DNA from: Scatophagus argus
Lineage: Eukaryota; Chordata; Actinopteri; Scatophagidae
NCBI RefSeq assembly: GCF_020382885.2
Contig: NC_058511.1
Location: forward strand, 5,363,501 to 5,427,500
Length of the DNA stretch: 64,000 bases
Direction of reading: 5' to 3'
Part shown: piece by piece, positions 24,839 through 36,932 of the stretch
Numbering within the stretch: the stretch's first letter is position 1
How the letters are laid out: each line of letters starts with the position of its first letter
Notes under the pieces: model-generated
What the model was told of the DNA's origin: nothing
What the model saw: only the letters and a program-made list of their open reading frames with translations
The model's database searches: none
Made by a program: the position numbers and the translations under genes

Positions 24839-24909
24839 GAAAAGAAAAGAGAAAAGAAAAGAGAAAAGAAAAGAGAAAAGAAAAGAGAAAAGAAAAGAGA
24901 AAAGAAAAA
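24839..24909. repeat. 12-bp purine minisatellite (GAAAAGAAAAGA)n
   Basis: About six near-perfect copies, all purine on the + strand, giving a spurious Lys-Glu-Lys-Arg frame. Confidence 0.92.
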
Positions 24910-25843
24910 CTACATAAGAGACTAAAATGGTCTCATTTTTCACACTCTTAAAAATAACCTGCTGAAAATGTGAAAAGTGAGAGGAAAGAAAAATGAGCAG
25001 GAGAAAAGATAAGACTGTGAGAGGGCGAAAACAGGAGAACTGAATCAAAGTTGAATTAAAGAAGGTCAACAGAGAGAGAAAGTGGGAGCAAAAAAATTAA
25101 AGTTTTCGGTTTTGCCTGTGTGGGTTTGATGTAAATTTAGATGATTCAGGCATCTGTGGGAACGCTGTATTCCAGCGAGTCACAAGTTAGACGTGTAAAC
25201 ACACACGTGTGCTCACACCAAAACACAACAGCAGCCTCGCCAAATGAAGGCGGACTAAAACATTAACTGGGAGAAAACTGCAAAAGGGGATTTACAACGT
25301 TTCAATGTCTCTAGGGCTCATAAAAGTTTTATTTGACAGGTAAAAGGCAGAATGACAAAGAGATGTTAAAAGACAGCAAACATGAACATTAACATGCAAT
25401 GCCAGGTGTAAAGCACCTAATATAAAACGCATAATAAGAATATTAACCTTTGAGCAGCTATTTGTAGTGTTCTAACTTCAGTACAAAACTTACATCAGTG
25501 TGAAGATGTTGAGGTGTATAAAATCTGTGTAAATTTGATATAAAATGACTTCATCATAACCAAAAATTGCTCTTTTTATCAGAAGATATGACAGACATGT
25601 CGTTTGGATTTGTGGTGAATATTAATACTGTGTGGTGACAGTAAGGCATCAGTTTCTCCACGCATCCTTCCATCCTTCCATCCTTCCATCCTTCTTTCCT
25701 TCCTCACATTTTTAATGTTGTTTTTTTTCTTTTTTTCCACCAAACTGTCTGCCATCTCAACCTCTTTTAACTTTCACACACACATACACACACACACATG
25801 CAGCCGACACCTGTCACCTCCTTACAGTCATCATCATAAGACC

Positions 25844-25873
25844 TGTGTGTGTGTGTGTGTGTGTGTGCGTGTG
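25844..25873. repeat. (TG)n microsatellite
   Basis: About 13 TG units, facing a (CA)n at 25952-25984. Confidence 0.9.
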
Positions 25874-25951
25874 ATAAAGAAACCGAGGTCAGTTTCGTAT
25901 CATGATGTGACATGTACACAGCATGTCAGTCTGTCAGCTATCCATCTCTCT

Positions 25952-25984
25952 CACACACAAACACACACACACACACACACACAC
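25952..25984. repeat. (CA)n microsatellite
   Basis: CA units with one AA interruption, in inverse orientation to the TG tract 80 bases upstream. Confidence 0.9.
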
Positions 25985-26250
25985 CTTTAAATCGCAACAG
26001 GATGACAGATTCAGACCTTGACTGCCAGCTCAAGCCCCCTTCATACCTCCAGAAAACATTACTTGGTGGGTTGAAGGTAAAAAGACGTCTGGGCGTCCAC
26101 TTCAAAAGCCAACATGTATGCATGCTGGATTTGGCAACATCATCCTTGTTCTAACCACACACAAATGTGACAAAGTGGTGGAAAATTAATGAAAGATTTT
26201 AGTTTTATACAGTTTTATACAAATTTTGGCAACAAAAGTAGATTCTAAAG

Positions 26251-26467
26251 CAGGACTGGGCGATTAATTTCTATGTGTGTCCATACACGCGTCCCTACAT
26301 AAATAATAAAAACGCCAGACTTTTCAAAATAAAAGCAACACAGCTGTATTGCATGCACAGCATAAATCATTTCAAATCATTTGTGTTTATGACTGACACA
26401 CCGTGGGCCGGACAGGGATGCCCAAAGGGCCGTATGTAGCCCACGAGCCGTAAAATGCCCAGGTCTG
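26251..26467. mobile_element. hAT-type MITE with 8-bp target-site duplication
   Basis: The element begins CAGGACTGGGC and ends GCCCAGGTCTG, imperfect inverted ends of the CAG-Y-GGGC type typical of hAT transposons. It is flanked by TTCTAAAG (26243-26250) and TTGTAAAG (26468-26475), an 8-bp duplication with one mismatch, the size hAT elements make. At 217 bases it has no coding capacity. The right end also carries the GGGCCGTATGTAGCCCACGA phrase familiar from Charlie-like elements. Confidence 0.6.
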
Positions 26468-26574
26468 TTGTAAAGCATAAGTGGAAAATGATCCACAAGA
26501 GGGCCACTGGAGAGTGAAGAGGATGAAGAAATTAGTTTTCATTTAAAGGCCTCAATGGCGTCAGATGTGTGATA

Positions 26575-26910
26575 TCAGAAGAGAGTTCACTCCAGTGGCC
26601 AGGACAGACAGAAAACCGGTAGTCTGACACCTGTATTCTGGGCCAATGGCCAACATCTCAGTTTTATCGGAATTTAGGAGCAGGAAATTATGTGACATCC
26701 ACTTTTTCACCTCAGACAAGCAGTCCCATAAATTTGTAATTTGAAAATGATTGCCTGCCCTTATTGGCACATACAGCTGAGTATGGTCACTGTAGCAGTG
26801 AAAATGTATTCAGTCAATGCATATGATTTGGCCAAGAGATGAAATATAAGAAGAAGAGCAAAGGACTAAGATCAGAGCCATGAGGCACTCCATATTTCAT
26901 GTGGCATGTG
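26575..26910 (-). pseudogene. Non-LTR retrotransposon reverse transcriptase fragment
   Basis: Read on the minus strand: YGVPHGSDLSPLLFFLYF (the RT GVPQGSxLGPLLF motif), a break by stop or frameshift, then FHCYSDHTQLYVP (the catalytic YADD box, here YSDH) and CLSEVKKWMSHNFLLLNSDK followed by TEMLAIGP. The order and spacing fit an L2/CR1/jockey-like RT palm and thumb. The second catalytic Asp is lost, and no endonuclease or ORF1 is seen, so it is a dead 5'-truncated copy next to the hAT MITE. Confidence 0.75.
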
Positions 26911-26930
26911 TTTCCTTTCATTCGGGACAC

Positions 26931-27162
26931 AAATTCCAGTGTCCTGGGTGTGGTGTGCCACCACTCAACCACAACCTACACCCCTCTTGGGACCTTCTGG
27001 CTCTGTAAACTGCTCTATGTTGTGCTGCTGCTCTGATCGTCCAATATTAATGCAGATGTGTTTGTACTGGAAGTACAGTAAAGCCTGGAACATTAAAGTT
27101 TCATCCATTCAATGAAACGCTGAGGGGAGTGCCATAAAGGTGGTATTTGAATGAGATTGGGC

Positions 27163-27196
<34 letters not shown>

Positions 27197-28486
27197 AGAA
27201 AACAGACTGTGTTTTCTCATAAAGGTAAAACAGGCGAGAGCCAGGATTGTTTATGTAGTGGTGTGAAACCAGCAACTGGGGCAGTCGTGACCTGGTGGTC
27301 AAATCTCACCCAAATCAAATTTTAACAATGTTTTAGTGTCACTCTGGCCTTGAACTGTTGCATGACTGATTTGGGAAGTTGCACACTCTGCCTGTGCCTG
27401 CTGAATTTTCTCACCAAAGTATTTTTAGCTTACATCCTCTTATATTCACCCACTTGCTAATGATATCAACAGTGAAAATGACAGACAAGAGATTGGCAGA
27501 AAAAGAAATGACTTAAATGAAATGCTTTATCTTAGCTGAAGCAAACAAACACCACACCTAAAGTGAATTTTAGAATAAAAGGAAGACTGAAAAGGTGTTT
27601 CTTTTTAATTTTTCCAATACTTCACCTTTACAGAGAGCAGTCATTACTGAACACTATAAAACAGGTATAAAGTTTGGGCATAAGACTAATCGGCTGTGAC
27701 ACAGGAAAGGTGTGCATTCACTTTTACAACAGCTCTTGCAGTAACTACAAACACACAAATATCCATGCAGAGAAGAAATTTCTTTTATTTTCATCATTTG
27801 ATTATCACTGCACTGAAAACAGGATTAACTACACACAAGAAACAGAAGCAGTTTTTCCTGGAAGCTACACAAAAAAAAGAACCAATGTTCCCTGTGTTCT
27901 GATAATGTGGTGACCTCTAAGCCAAATGATTTATCATCAAGCAGACATAATATTTTGTTATTCATCATGGCTACAGTTGTCCCCAAAACTGTATTCAATA
28001 TACCTGGAACGGTACACTTCAATGATAAATGACACCATTTATATGCTGGGTCTTTTGCCATACCATTTGGTTTACTGAATTACAGTAAAATAGTGCTTTA
28101 TAGGTGCACCTTTTTCAGAGGGCATGCTCACTTTTCAGGGAGGTCCTCTTTGAAAAATTGTCTCTTTGTGTCTTAATTGTAGAATAGGTCCTTATTCTTT
28201 GCTGCTTAACCTCTGCAATCATCCACCACTTACACAGGTGCAGTATTTTTAGACCTTATTGGCTCAGACTTTGCCCGAGCGTGGGTTGGGTTGCGCCATG
28301 TCATCTGGGGTCAGGTTGGAAGGTTGTTTCAGTCAGTCCCATCGGAGCCAATTATGCACAAGATTCATGCACTCACTGCACTGTGAACTGCTCGGTATCC
28401 ACTGGGTGACACATGCCAATGACGGTGGCTGTCCTTCAACTGGGTGACCCAGGTTTAAACCGTCACACCACACACCATTTTAAAAA
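26931..28486. other. Gene-free stretch
   Basis: It has an (ATT)n run and AT-rich sequence. The part 28260-28470 is more GC-rich, without a convincing frame. Nothing else seen. Confidence 0.6.
27163..27196. repeat. (ATT)n microsatellite
   Basis: About 11 ATT-type units with two ATC interruptions at the start. Confidence 0.9.
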
Positions 28487-28570
28487 AACGCTCAACTTTT
28501 TGGGAAATATGCTCGTTTCTGTCTTGCTGACAGTTATGAAACAGGATGGTACCAGCACGCCTTTTGAAAA
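28487..28570 (+). repeat. Dispersed teleost repeat fragment
   Basis: ACGCTCAACTTTTTGGGAAA then ATGCTCGTTTCTGTCTTGCT resembles the start of an abundant fish repeat with the phrase TTTTGGGAAATACGCT. The copy decays to the right. Confidence 0.45.
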
Positions 28571-29179
28571 AACTGTGTGAATGAATAGTTCCATTAACAA
28601 GCTAACATCAAGTTAAATGATAATTAGAATGCTGTTAGCAAGCCCAATAGCTATTAATTCAAATTATGCTTTATAATCCTGAGAAGGAAATGCCAAAGGA
28701 GAGTAAATGTCACTGTAAGAGATAAATACAAAGACGCTTCAGGAGCTACAGTGACTGACTAGTGTGTTAGCGGCAGGCTCGCCAGCTAGAGTAGTTAACC
28801 CTTTGGGTATTTGTAACATCTAACAAAATTAGATTAATTTTGTGGTGCCAGTTTCTGGTGTTAAACAATCAACATGTTTTTTAAAAAGATGCTGAATCCA
28901 TGCCAGCTCTGGTCAAACCAGAAGATGACCAAATTGACACCAAGGTAAGTCTGAGTTTGCCATCATAAATCTATAACTCTGACCTTCCTACACAGGTCAG
29001 TTACTCAGCTTCAAAGTCACACTGACACAGTCATCACGTCAGTCATCTGCACATTTATCAGCTTTTACCAGCGGAGGCACTGAGAGCTTTCCAAGACAAC
29101 GTCACCTGCCTCACAAAGCAAATCAAGAGCTAATGGAGGAGAGAAAGAAGCAAGACAGGGGCGAGGACAGACAGGAAAG

Positions 29180-29210
29180 AGAAGAAGAAGAAGAAGAAGA
29201 AGAGAGAGAG
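29180..29210. repeat. (GAA)n/(GA)n microsatellite
   Basis: Seven or so GAA units running into GA. Confidence 0.9.
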
Positions 29211-29919
29211 ACTGAGACAGAGACAGACAAAAGAGACAGAGGGAAATCATAAGGTGAAGATGGAGACAAAGATTGGCGGTGAGAAGGAGAGGCAGAGGTA
29301 GCGTAGTAAAGTGAATTAGCTCCAGAGGATAAGGAGCTCAGTGTTGTCTGCCAACTTTGCTAATCCTTCTCACATCTGGCTGGTGAAGACACTGTGTGTG
29401 TGTGTGTGTGAACGTGGGAGTGCCATTTTAGGGCAGCGTGCATGTGTGTATGGTTGAGTTGTGTGTGTGAAAGTCTGCATATCAGTTCAGCTCAGCTCAC
29501 TTGGCCATGCATGTGCCCATATACTCTGTGTGGGTGCACGTATGTGAATGTAAGCATGTGGGCATGTATACGTGTGATTGTGTGTGCGACTCCCACAACA
29601 TGAGCTGCTTTCAGAGTTTGCTTCTGTGGGATAATAACCTCGTATCCCTTTTAGACCTTCATTTTCGTCACAGTTGTGTGAAAAGACTGCATCTCCAAAG
29701 AGGCTCTAACAACATCTTATGCATAAATGTCTTTTTGAAAAAAAAGAAAAAAAGAAAAAAAAGAAATCCAAGCCCAAAAAATTAACAAGTGTTAAAGGCT
29801 TTAGAGGTCAAAATAAATATCCCTATAATGCCTTGTAGATGTGGTATTTGTATTACAAAGGGTTACTGTATTCCTTCTTGAGGGCTGGAAAACTATTCCA
29901 AATAACAAAGGCTGTTCTG

Positions 29920-30130
29920 ATGGTTGTGTTGTGCGCAGGAGCGCTGCGTCGTGGGTCCGGACCAGCTTCAGATGGTGCAAGACCCTGTAATGTTATGTCA
30001 GCTGGAGTACCTTGAAATTGGAGCAAAAGCAAGGAGGTCAGGACGAGGCTAATGTGGTCATCTTTTTCAGTCCAGGTTCACATTCCAGCTGCTGCAAATT
30101 GGGTAAGCTGCACTCGAGCCAAAGCTGAAG
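29920..30130. repeat. Diverged dispersed repeat (tentative)
   Basis: Phrases such as GCAAGACCCTGTAATGTTAT, GGCTAATGTGGTCAT and CCAGCTGCTGCAAATTGGGT are in the order expected of a common teleost repeat that I recall. GGCTAATGTGGTCAT recurs at about 34525. Confidence 0.3.
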
Positions 30131-31173
30131 TCACAGACGGAGAGTGTTGCAAGTTAAATACATCTGACAGGACGAGTAAGATAAATGTGGCCAGCATTTT
30201 GCATAGTGAAGGTCAGCCATCTTTCTGATGTTGATTAGTTTAAGTATCAGCGGTATTGTCCCTGAGTATTATAATAATGGACTGTTATGGAAGAAGTGTC
30301 CGATTCTTTAAAGGTTAAATATGTCATATAGCAGCAAACAGCTTTGAGGGGTAAAGGCATTGTGAAGTAATGGCGTCCTGAACAGAGGAGGATGTTGCAC
30401 TAACCTCCGTCTGAGTCCACCTGAGTCCCTCTCTGTCTCCCCTACGTCCATTTTCAACACGGCAGCCTGGTGGCAAACTTTCTCCCACTGTAGGGAAAGA
30501 TTGCACTAAAATGTGGTTATGAAAACAGTTCAGGCAAGAAACGGGTTATGCAGTACCACAATATTGCTTCATATGTGATCAGCACTGCCTGATTTTACAG
30601 TTTGATCTGAAAGCAGGACACAAAATGGTGCCTGACTTGTCATAAACTTTTGTCATAAACAAAATTAAAATATATTCTTGTATTTTTGAGATTTCTTAGA
30701 AATCTCTAAATCACTACAAGGTATCTCTATTTTCTGTTAGTGGATTGCTTCTTGTGCTTTAGTTGCTTGTGTTTTTATTTTATATTGCCTTTTTTTACAT
30801 AAAATTTTGTATTTATAAAACTTTATAAATTATTCCTACATGCGACTATAAAGTTTACTCCTGTTTTATTTCGAATACCTGGGGAAAACTTGCTGGTTTG
30901 GGGAGAATATATTAAACTAAAGGGATCTAGTGGAGCATGCTATGTGGGCTTCAGAGCACTCATATTGGCCTGCACATTATAATAAAACCACTTTGGTCAG
31001 CGGCTGCTGTCATAAATATTAACGAGTTATGGGCAGTCCTACAAGTCTATCAGTGCTGTACTCACTCATTCATCAGACCAGCTCATCTGCAAATCCATTC
31101 CTGGCAAGACTCGGCTTTATCGGAGCTCACCAGTCCACATCTCCACCAGCTCCAGCAGCCCCCCCCCTCCCCT

Positions 31174-31177
<4 letters not shown>

Positions 31178-31206
<29 letters not shown>

Positions 31207-31207
31207 C
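31178..31207. repeat. (CA)n microsatellite
   Basis: About 14 CA units after a C-rich tract. Confidence 0.92.
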
Positions 31208-31594
31208 AGCCCCACCCCACACCTCCTCCTCCTCCGAGCTCACACCTCCCTTGGCTGTAACGCACTCCACTGTGTGGCTGCCAGCGACTGCTATGAGTCC
31301 CACAATCCCGAAAATTGATATTTTCATCCCAGCCATATCTTTTTTTAAAAATAGGCCAGTCAAAACACTTTCTGGTTCCTGCACCTGCTGCTTTTCCTAC
31401 AATTCGCAGCCATGCAAGCCTTTTCTTTCTGCGTGTCATATGATTTGGTAGCTGCTCGCCATCCTTTACTGCGCAACAGCGTGTGCTTTGGATTTCTTTA
31501 CGATACTGTCTCTGTTTGTGACTTGATCCCAGCCCTGCCCCTCAGCTCAACTGTCACTGCAAATAAGAATTAATGCCCAGATAAACTGCAAGGT

Positions 31595-31715
31595 TAAATA
31601 AATAACGCAATAATAATAGTGCATCACTGGCGGCCGCAACATAATGAGAGCATTATGATAATTAAACATCCTAATAAGCCTGGGTCATACTTAATCTCTG
31701 TGAGCTTGAGGTCAG
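31595..31715. promoter_or_regulatory. Enhancer-like AT-rich patch (candidate CNE)
   Basis: ATAATG-AGAG-CATTAT at 31641-31656 is an inverted repeat. It is followed by GATAATTAAAC and CTAATAAG, and preceded by CGCAATAATAATAG and a GC island, GGCGGCCGC. Clusters of TAAT-type homeodomain sites in non-repetitive sequence are typical of conserved non-coding elements. Conservation cannot be tested here. Confidence 0.25.
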
Positions 31716-32246
31716 CAGATGTGGAGGAGCAGCACGAATAGCATGAACACAACTGTTTCCTGTACGGTGAACATCTGAATCGGGTTAAACTTGTTTTTTT
31801 TTTTTTTCTCCCCCATGAAGCCCATTTACAGAGCTGCTCTTTTTAAAATTTAATTTTCCTTCATACAGTTCTAGTTCGTGACATGCTGCTCTCCCCTGAA
31901 ATCATTAATCAGGGTTTTAATTTCCTGGACCGTGTGGTCTTGTCTTAAAAATTTGGCAGTTTGATTAAAAAAAATAGATAAATAAAAATCTTGCCGCCAA
32001 GCTCGCATTAATCTGCTCTTATATACCACTGACTGGAGCAGGATCAATACTTTGGCCAGAGAGATCAGTGCACTGTTGCTAAGGATTTCTGAGGTTCTGC
32101 TAAAGATTCGAAAATTATAGATTTGAGAAAGAAAATGTCTGAGGAATGACAGTGAATCCTAGAGGAAACGTCAATGCTATATCAAAGCAACCAGAAATTA
32201 TTACAATAAACTAATAATTTACAGGAGATTTGCTTATTGGATATTA
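31716..32246. other. Gene-free, partly enhancer-like stretch
   Basis: It has a T-run at 31793-31807. 31895-32030 contains ATCATTAATCAGG and GCATTAATCTGC. No coding signal. Confidence 0.5.
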
Positions 32247-32420
32247 TCCATGCAATCCTTCATTAGTTATCTGTCACTGCTTATCATTTGCAGGCTCGCG
32301 TGAGGGCCTGGAGCCTACCCCAGGGTCGGGTGCACCCTGGACTGATTGCCACCTCATCACTGAGACAAACAACCGTTCGTGCTCAGATTGACACCTACGG
32401 GCAATTTAGAGTCTCCAAAC
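32247..32420 (+). repeat. Abundant teleost dispersed repeat
   Basis: The series GTCACTGCTTATCATTTGCA, GGAGCCTACCCCAGG, GGGTGCACCCTGGACTGATT, GAGACAAACAACCGTTCG and ACACCTACGGGCAATTTAGA is the core of a very common fish repeat. Its class is unknown to me. Confidence 0.75.
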
Positions 32421-33394
32421 CTTTTAAGGGATTCAACACCCTTAACTAAGTCCCTCAGCTAAGGAGAAACGAAGCCTTAAGCTCCACACTCAAGGAAAAC
32501 ACTGAAGGCATTTGGTCGCATTTCCCCATCAGGTTGGTAGAAACCAAACAAAGAAAAAAAAACCAAAACAAAACATGAGTATTGAACTGACATTCACTGA
32601 ATGGCCCCCAGCACGACTGCAATAGAATAACATTGTTGTGTAACTGCTGCATGCTAAGACGCTCACCACGTCAGACTAAATGTGTTTGTGTTGTCAGGAA
32701 ATTTGCAGGTTTAAATATACTCCCTTATAATGGTGTTACACTGCAGCTTGTAGGATGAACCGGCTTGCTTTGCTCCATTTGTTTTCTCCACAGCTGGATG
32801 AATAATGAAACTATTCACAATATCATGTTTGCTATTCAACAATAATCACGAAGCCCTCCTACACCTGCATACACACCTGATTCTTGCTTGACCCCAAGAC
32901 TCCCCATCGGCGCGTTGGTCTTCGTGTTGTTCCCGTGAGCTTCTTAGCACTGAATTACACAATACACAGCACGAAATCACCTGTTCTCAACAAGAGCAAC
33001 ATACTTGAAACCTACTTAAGAAGCACTTAAGCACTCATTAGTCTTGGCGACTGGAGGCGTACGTTCATCTTTGCCCAATTCTCAGCTTGTTTTCACTGAT
33101 TCGTGAAAAGAGTTGCGTAAAATGCATGTCCTCGTTCTGACCTCCTTCCAAAACATGTTTGCTAATGGCAAGTTGCTCTCAAATGTAATTCATGTTTTCA
33201 CAGCTGCTGCAACACACATGCACAATTACTGTTATTACATTAGTAACAGGTACAACCCAGTCCACTCTGGCTTTTCCAGTTTTGTTCTGTGGCAGCTGTG
33301 GCGTCGACAGACAGATGATGATTAAAATTAATATCATCAGGCACAGATCGCATGCACAATGACCTCCTTACAGCACACACACTCACTCACGCAT

Positions 33395-33395
<1 letters not shown>

Positions 33396-33431
<36 letters not shown>
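33396..33431. repeat. (CA)n microsatellite
   Basis: About 18 CA units. Confidence 0.95.
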
Positions 33432-33433
<2 letters not shown>

Positions 33434-33599
33434 CCGTATAGCACATGTGCTAATAAATAACACACATGCTGCACTGATTAGTAGGTCTAGTGTGTGTGAC
33501 AGTGTGTGTATTTGTCGCATATTATGAGGTCAGTCATTAGTGATATTGGTTCTCAGCAGCTGGTGGTCTGTTCTGTTTCAACAGCAGGATGCATGATGA

Positions 33600-33601
<2 letters not shown>

Positions 33602-33639
<38 letters not shown>
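33602..33639. repeat. (TG)n microsatellite
   Basis: About 19 TG units, inverted relative to the CA tract 170 bases to the left. Confidence 0.95.
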
Positions 33640-33643
<4 letters not shown>

Positions 33644-36053
33644 GAATTAAAATAGGAAACATCTTGAATCCTCCCCTGAATATTTTTTTTTATTTTGTTA
33701 AGAACAGTAGCACAAACACTTTCAAATGTTTTTTTTTTTTTGCTTAATGTTGCTGCATTTAACAATAAAAGAACATTACGATTACTTTGAATTACAGACG
33801 TACTTTAGTGTCAGTTATTCACATGGTTTTGGAGTCCAGCAGCCATCAGTTTGTGAGACTCACATGTACGTTTGTTGCATCTTGACCATGTTTTGATCAA
33901 TTTGATTTAATTGCAGTTTAGACATTTTGAAGCAGAGTTGTGAAATGTGAAAAGCTTGCTTTTTCCATTTTGCTCTTGGGGGTCAAAATATATGTGACCA
34001 CAAAAGTTACATATACAAACTCCAAATGAATTATAGAATATAGAGGAAGCATTAACAATATATAGTACATCCCCGCTGAATTACCCCCACATCAGTTAAT
34101 GTACTGCTCTCAGCTTTCTGGTTGAAATGAGCCCACTGTGAGATGTTGATAGGGGTCATAACCCTTTAAGTGGGAGTGTCGGTGAGTGAACCTTCAGATT
34201 TTTGCTGTTGGGCAAAAGGAAATGGTATTTCCAAAAAAGCTAATTCATGATTAAAGATGTTCTAAAATTCCATATTTAGATTTTTCTTTTTTCTTTTTTT
34301 TAAATGACTGCATTTACAAAAATCTGCATGGTGATATAATTGAGTTTCTTGGGTCTGGGGTTCTCGCAGGGGTCACTGGATTTAATCATCACACAAAAGA
34401 CCGTGTAACTTTTCAATTAAATTTTTATTTTCTGAAAATGAAAAGCCACAGTGGGAATATAGAGTCTACATCTGAGTGCTCCAGTGGAAATAGCTCTGCA
34501 TATTGTAGTTTCTGCTGGAGATAAGGCTAATGTGGTCATTCTTGGGGGAAGTGAAGCTCTATGGTAATTTCCTGTAGAAATAGCAGCTTCCATAGGCTGT
34601 AGCAGTTAGTGAGATAGATGGTCCGCGAGAGAGGTGGCAAAACTACAACTCAGCATTTTTTTACTTTATCTATTAGAGTGGTAATATTGCATGATCAAGT
34701 GTAGGACACATTCACTCACATTCGTACCAACTCTCTATATCTTCCACCCTCTACCTCCTACCCCCTCTCTGTCTGTCCATTATGTTGAGTAATGAGAGCA
34801 GAGTTTCCAGTTCATTCAATACTCACTGTCCCTCTTAAAGGGACACACCGAGCTTTGGGTAATTGATCCTGCTGGTCGGTTTGATGTACATTAGGGAGGA
34901 CAAGTATGTCAAAACCTGTCTCGCAGGGTACAAAATTGGGCTATACTTTACAGTTATTACACAAAATAAAACCTTTAATATGTGCTGTAGTCTCGAGTTT
35001 GAAAAGTTGAATCACAAACATGACTTCCCAATAAAAGTCATCCTTGCCATTTCAACACTTTTATTGTGAAGCACAATAATTCTGTTTGCATTAGCAGTAA
35101 ATTAATAAGCCTTTGATGTTTTTGCACGAGTGTTATCAATAAGATAAAAGTACACTGGACTACATGAATGCATTTTCTTCCTTGTGAATCTCTTTTATTT
35201 GAAGGCAATTTCTACCCAGCCTGTGTAGTGCATAATTACAGTTATTACTAGTACTACTACCACTACTTAAGCTGCTACTATTACTACAGAAAACTGCTAC
35301 AAGGAGGGGTAATAACAGAATGTACATATTGCAGAAAATATTAAACAAATGAGAATTTTCATAAAAATCTTGATGATTATAACTTTAAATCTTGTGTCAA
35401 GAGAGAGAATTCAAAGACCTGAAAGACTTGAGGGTGACTTGAAATTTGAAAACTCTGATATGTGAGTAAAAAGTGAAAATTGTGAAAGTGAAAAGAGAGA
35501 AAGTCAACCATGGCTGCACATTTAAGAGGTTTCATACCAGCAATCAAGAAACACCACACACACATCTGAATGATTTGTCATCCTCCACTGTGGGTGAAAA
35601 TGTATTAGTCACTGAAATCATGTGGTTTAATCTCATGGCTGGAAGGGGAGAAAAAAAAAAAACTTGCCACAAACACATTCTGAATGAAACGAGAGATCAT
35701 TAAATCAACCGAGCTGATGTAACCGAGCTTCTCGCTGGAGCAATTTCAGAAGACAAACACGTACCATATTGACCCACTGCAGTTTCTTTTACAGCTGCAC
35801 ACAATCGTCTGTTATCCATCACTGTTTGGACGGAGAAGAGTAACACCTGTAGAGACAGTCAGGCAGACAGACAATAGGACACTATAGCACTAGTTATGTT
35901 GAGATGAATTTGAATCCTCTCCAGTGAAACAACAGACAATGCATCAATTAGTCTTAATCCAGTATGGGATTTGTGTGTGTGGATATGTGTGTTTGTGCCT
36001 CTGCATTTTTTGCATGTTGCCAGCTAAATGCCTGAATTGTAACCGTATGTGTG

Positions 36054-36056
<3 letters not shown>

Positions 36057-36089
<33 letters not shown>
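36057..36089. repeat. (TG)n microsatellite
   Basis: About 16 TG units. Confidence 0.95.
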
Positions 36090-36090
<1 letters not shown>

Positions 36091-36222
36091 ATTTACCCCA
36101 GTGTGCGTAAGTGGATTAGAAACAATGAGCGCTCTGTGATGAAAAGACAATAGACTTGCATTCCCTCTGCATCCCTACATCCCTCCCTCTCTTTTTGTTC
36201 CTCCCTCCCTTTCTCTCCAGCC

Positions 36223-36267
<45 letters not shown>

Positions 36268-36270
36268 TCT
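36223..36270. repeat. (CT)n microsatellite
   Basis: CT units with one GT interruption, within a pyrimidine-rich region 36165-36300. Confidence 0.93.
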
Positions 36271-36439
36271 GTCTTTCTGTGTCACTGTCTTTCTCTTCTG
36301 CTCAGTTCTCTTCGTTTATTGGATTGTTTTTCTGTTGACCCACAGTACCTCATACCGCATTTCTGACAACTCCCATTTAAACATAACCAGATAAACTTGT
36401 GTTTGTGTGTGTATGTGTGTGTGGTATGATTGCATATTC

Positions 36440-36669
36440 CTGTAGTTGTGGGGACAAAAATGTGTTTACATAGTCACATTGCGAGGACCCGCCTTACTTA
36501 TGAGGACAAAATGCAAGTTCCGACGATATAAATCATTAAATTTTAGGGTGAAGACGTACCTTAAGGTTAGACTGAGGCAAGTAATGTTTATTGTTACGGT
36601 TAGGGAGTTGTAATGCCTCCAGGAAATTAATGTAAGTCTATGTAATGTCCCGCAAGTGATGGAAGCAAG

Positions 36670-36672
<3 letters not shown>
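36440..36672 (+). repeat. Teleost repeat of the GTGGGGACA type, flanked by TG tracts
   Basis: TAGTTGTGGGGACAAAAATG, GCGAGGACC, TTATGAGGACAAAATG and AGGTTAG/GGTTAGGG motifs mark a common fish repeat normally embedded in TG microsatellites. Here it lies between a short TG tract at 36400-36422 and a long one at 36673-36710. Confidence 0.55.

Positions 36673-36710
<38 letters not shown>
36673..36710. repeat. (TG)n microsatellite
   Basis: About 19 TG units closing the preceding repeat. Confidence 0.95.
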
Positions 36711-36713
<3 letters not shown>

Positions 36714-36822
36714 AGAGAAAAAAAATGAAAGCAGTCCAGTGGTTATTAATCAGTAATTAGAGCTCTGCGATGTGTTGAGGATTAATTTACTGATTCTTAC
36801 ACCTCCCATCTGCTGTCTCCAC

Positions 36823-36932
36823 ACAAGCACACACACACACACACACCTTACACACGCACGCAAAAACAATTTGAGACAGAGTAAGAAAATAGGACCAATA
36901 CAGAAGCGTGCGCACACACACACACACACACA
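36823..36932. repeat. Two short (CA)n microsatellites
   Basis: CA tracts at 36827-36846 and 36912-36932 about 65 bases apart. Confidence 0.88.

Larger units (their letters stand above)
24625..26250. other. Gene-free stretch after the SLC32A1-like gene
   Basis: It contains TG/CA microsatellites and the 12-bp purine minisatellite at 24839. CTTCCATC units occur near 25665-25695. I see no exon. Confidence 0.6.
28571..31177. other. Gene-free stretch
   Basis: It includes a (GAA)n run at 29180-29210, GTG-rich sequence at 29390-29600, an A-rich AAAAAG run at 29735-29765, and a probable diverged repeat at 29920-30130. No exon is supported. Confidence 0.6.
32421..36400. other. Gene-free stretch
   Basis: Apart from the microsatellites listed separately it holds AT-rich unique-looking sequence. 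An A-run near 35650 and (CTA)-like ACTACTACTAC units near 35250-35290 are visible. No conserved frame. Confidence 0.55.
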
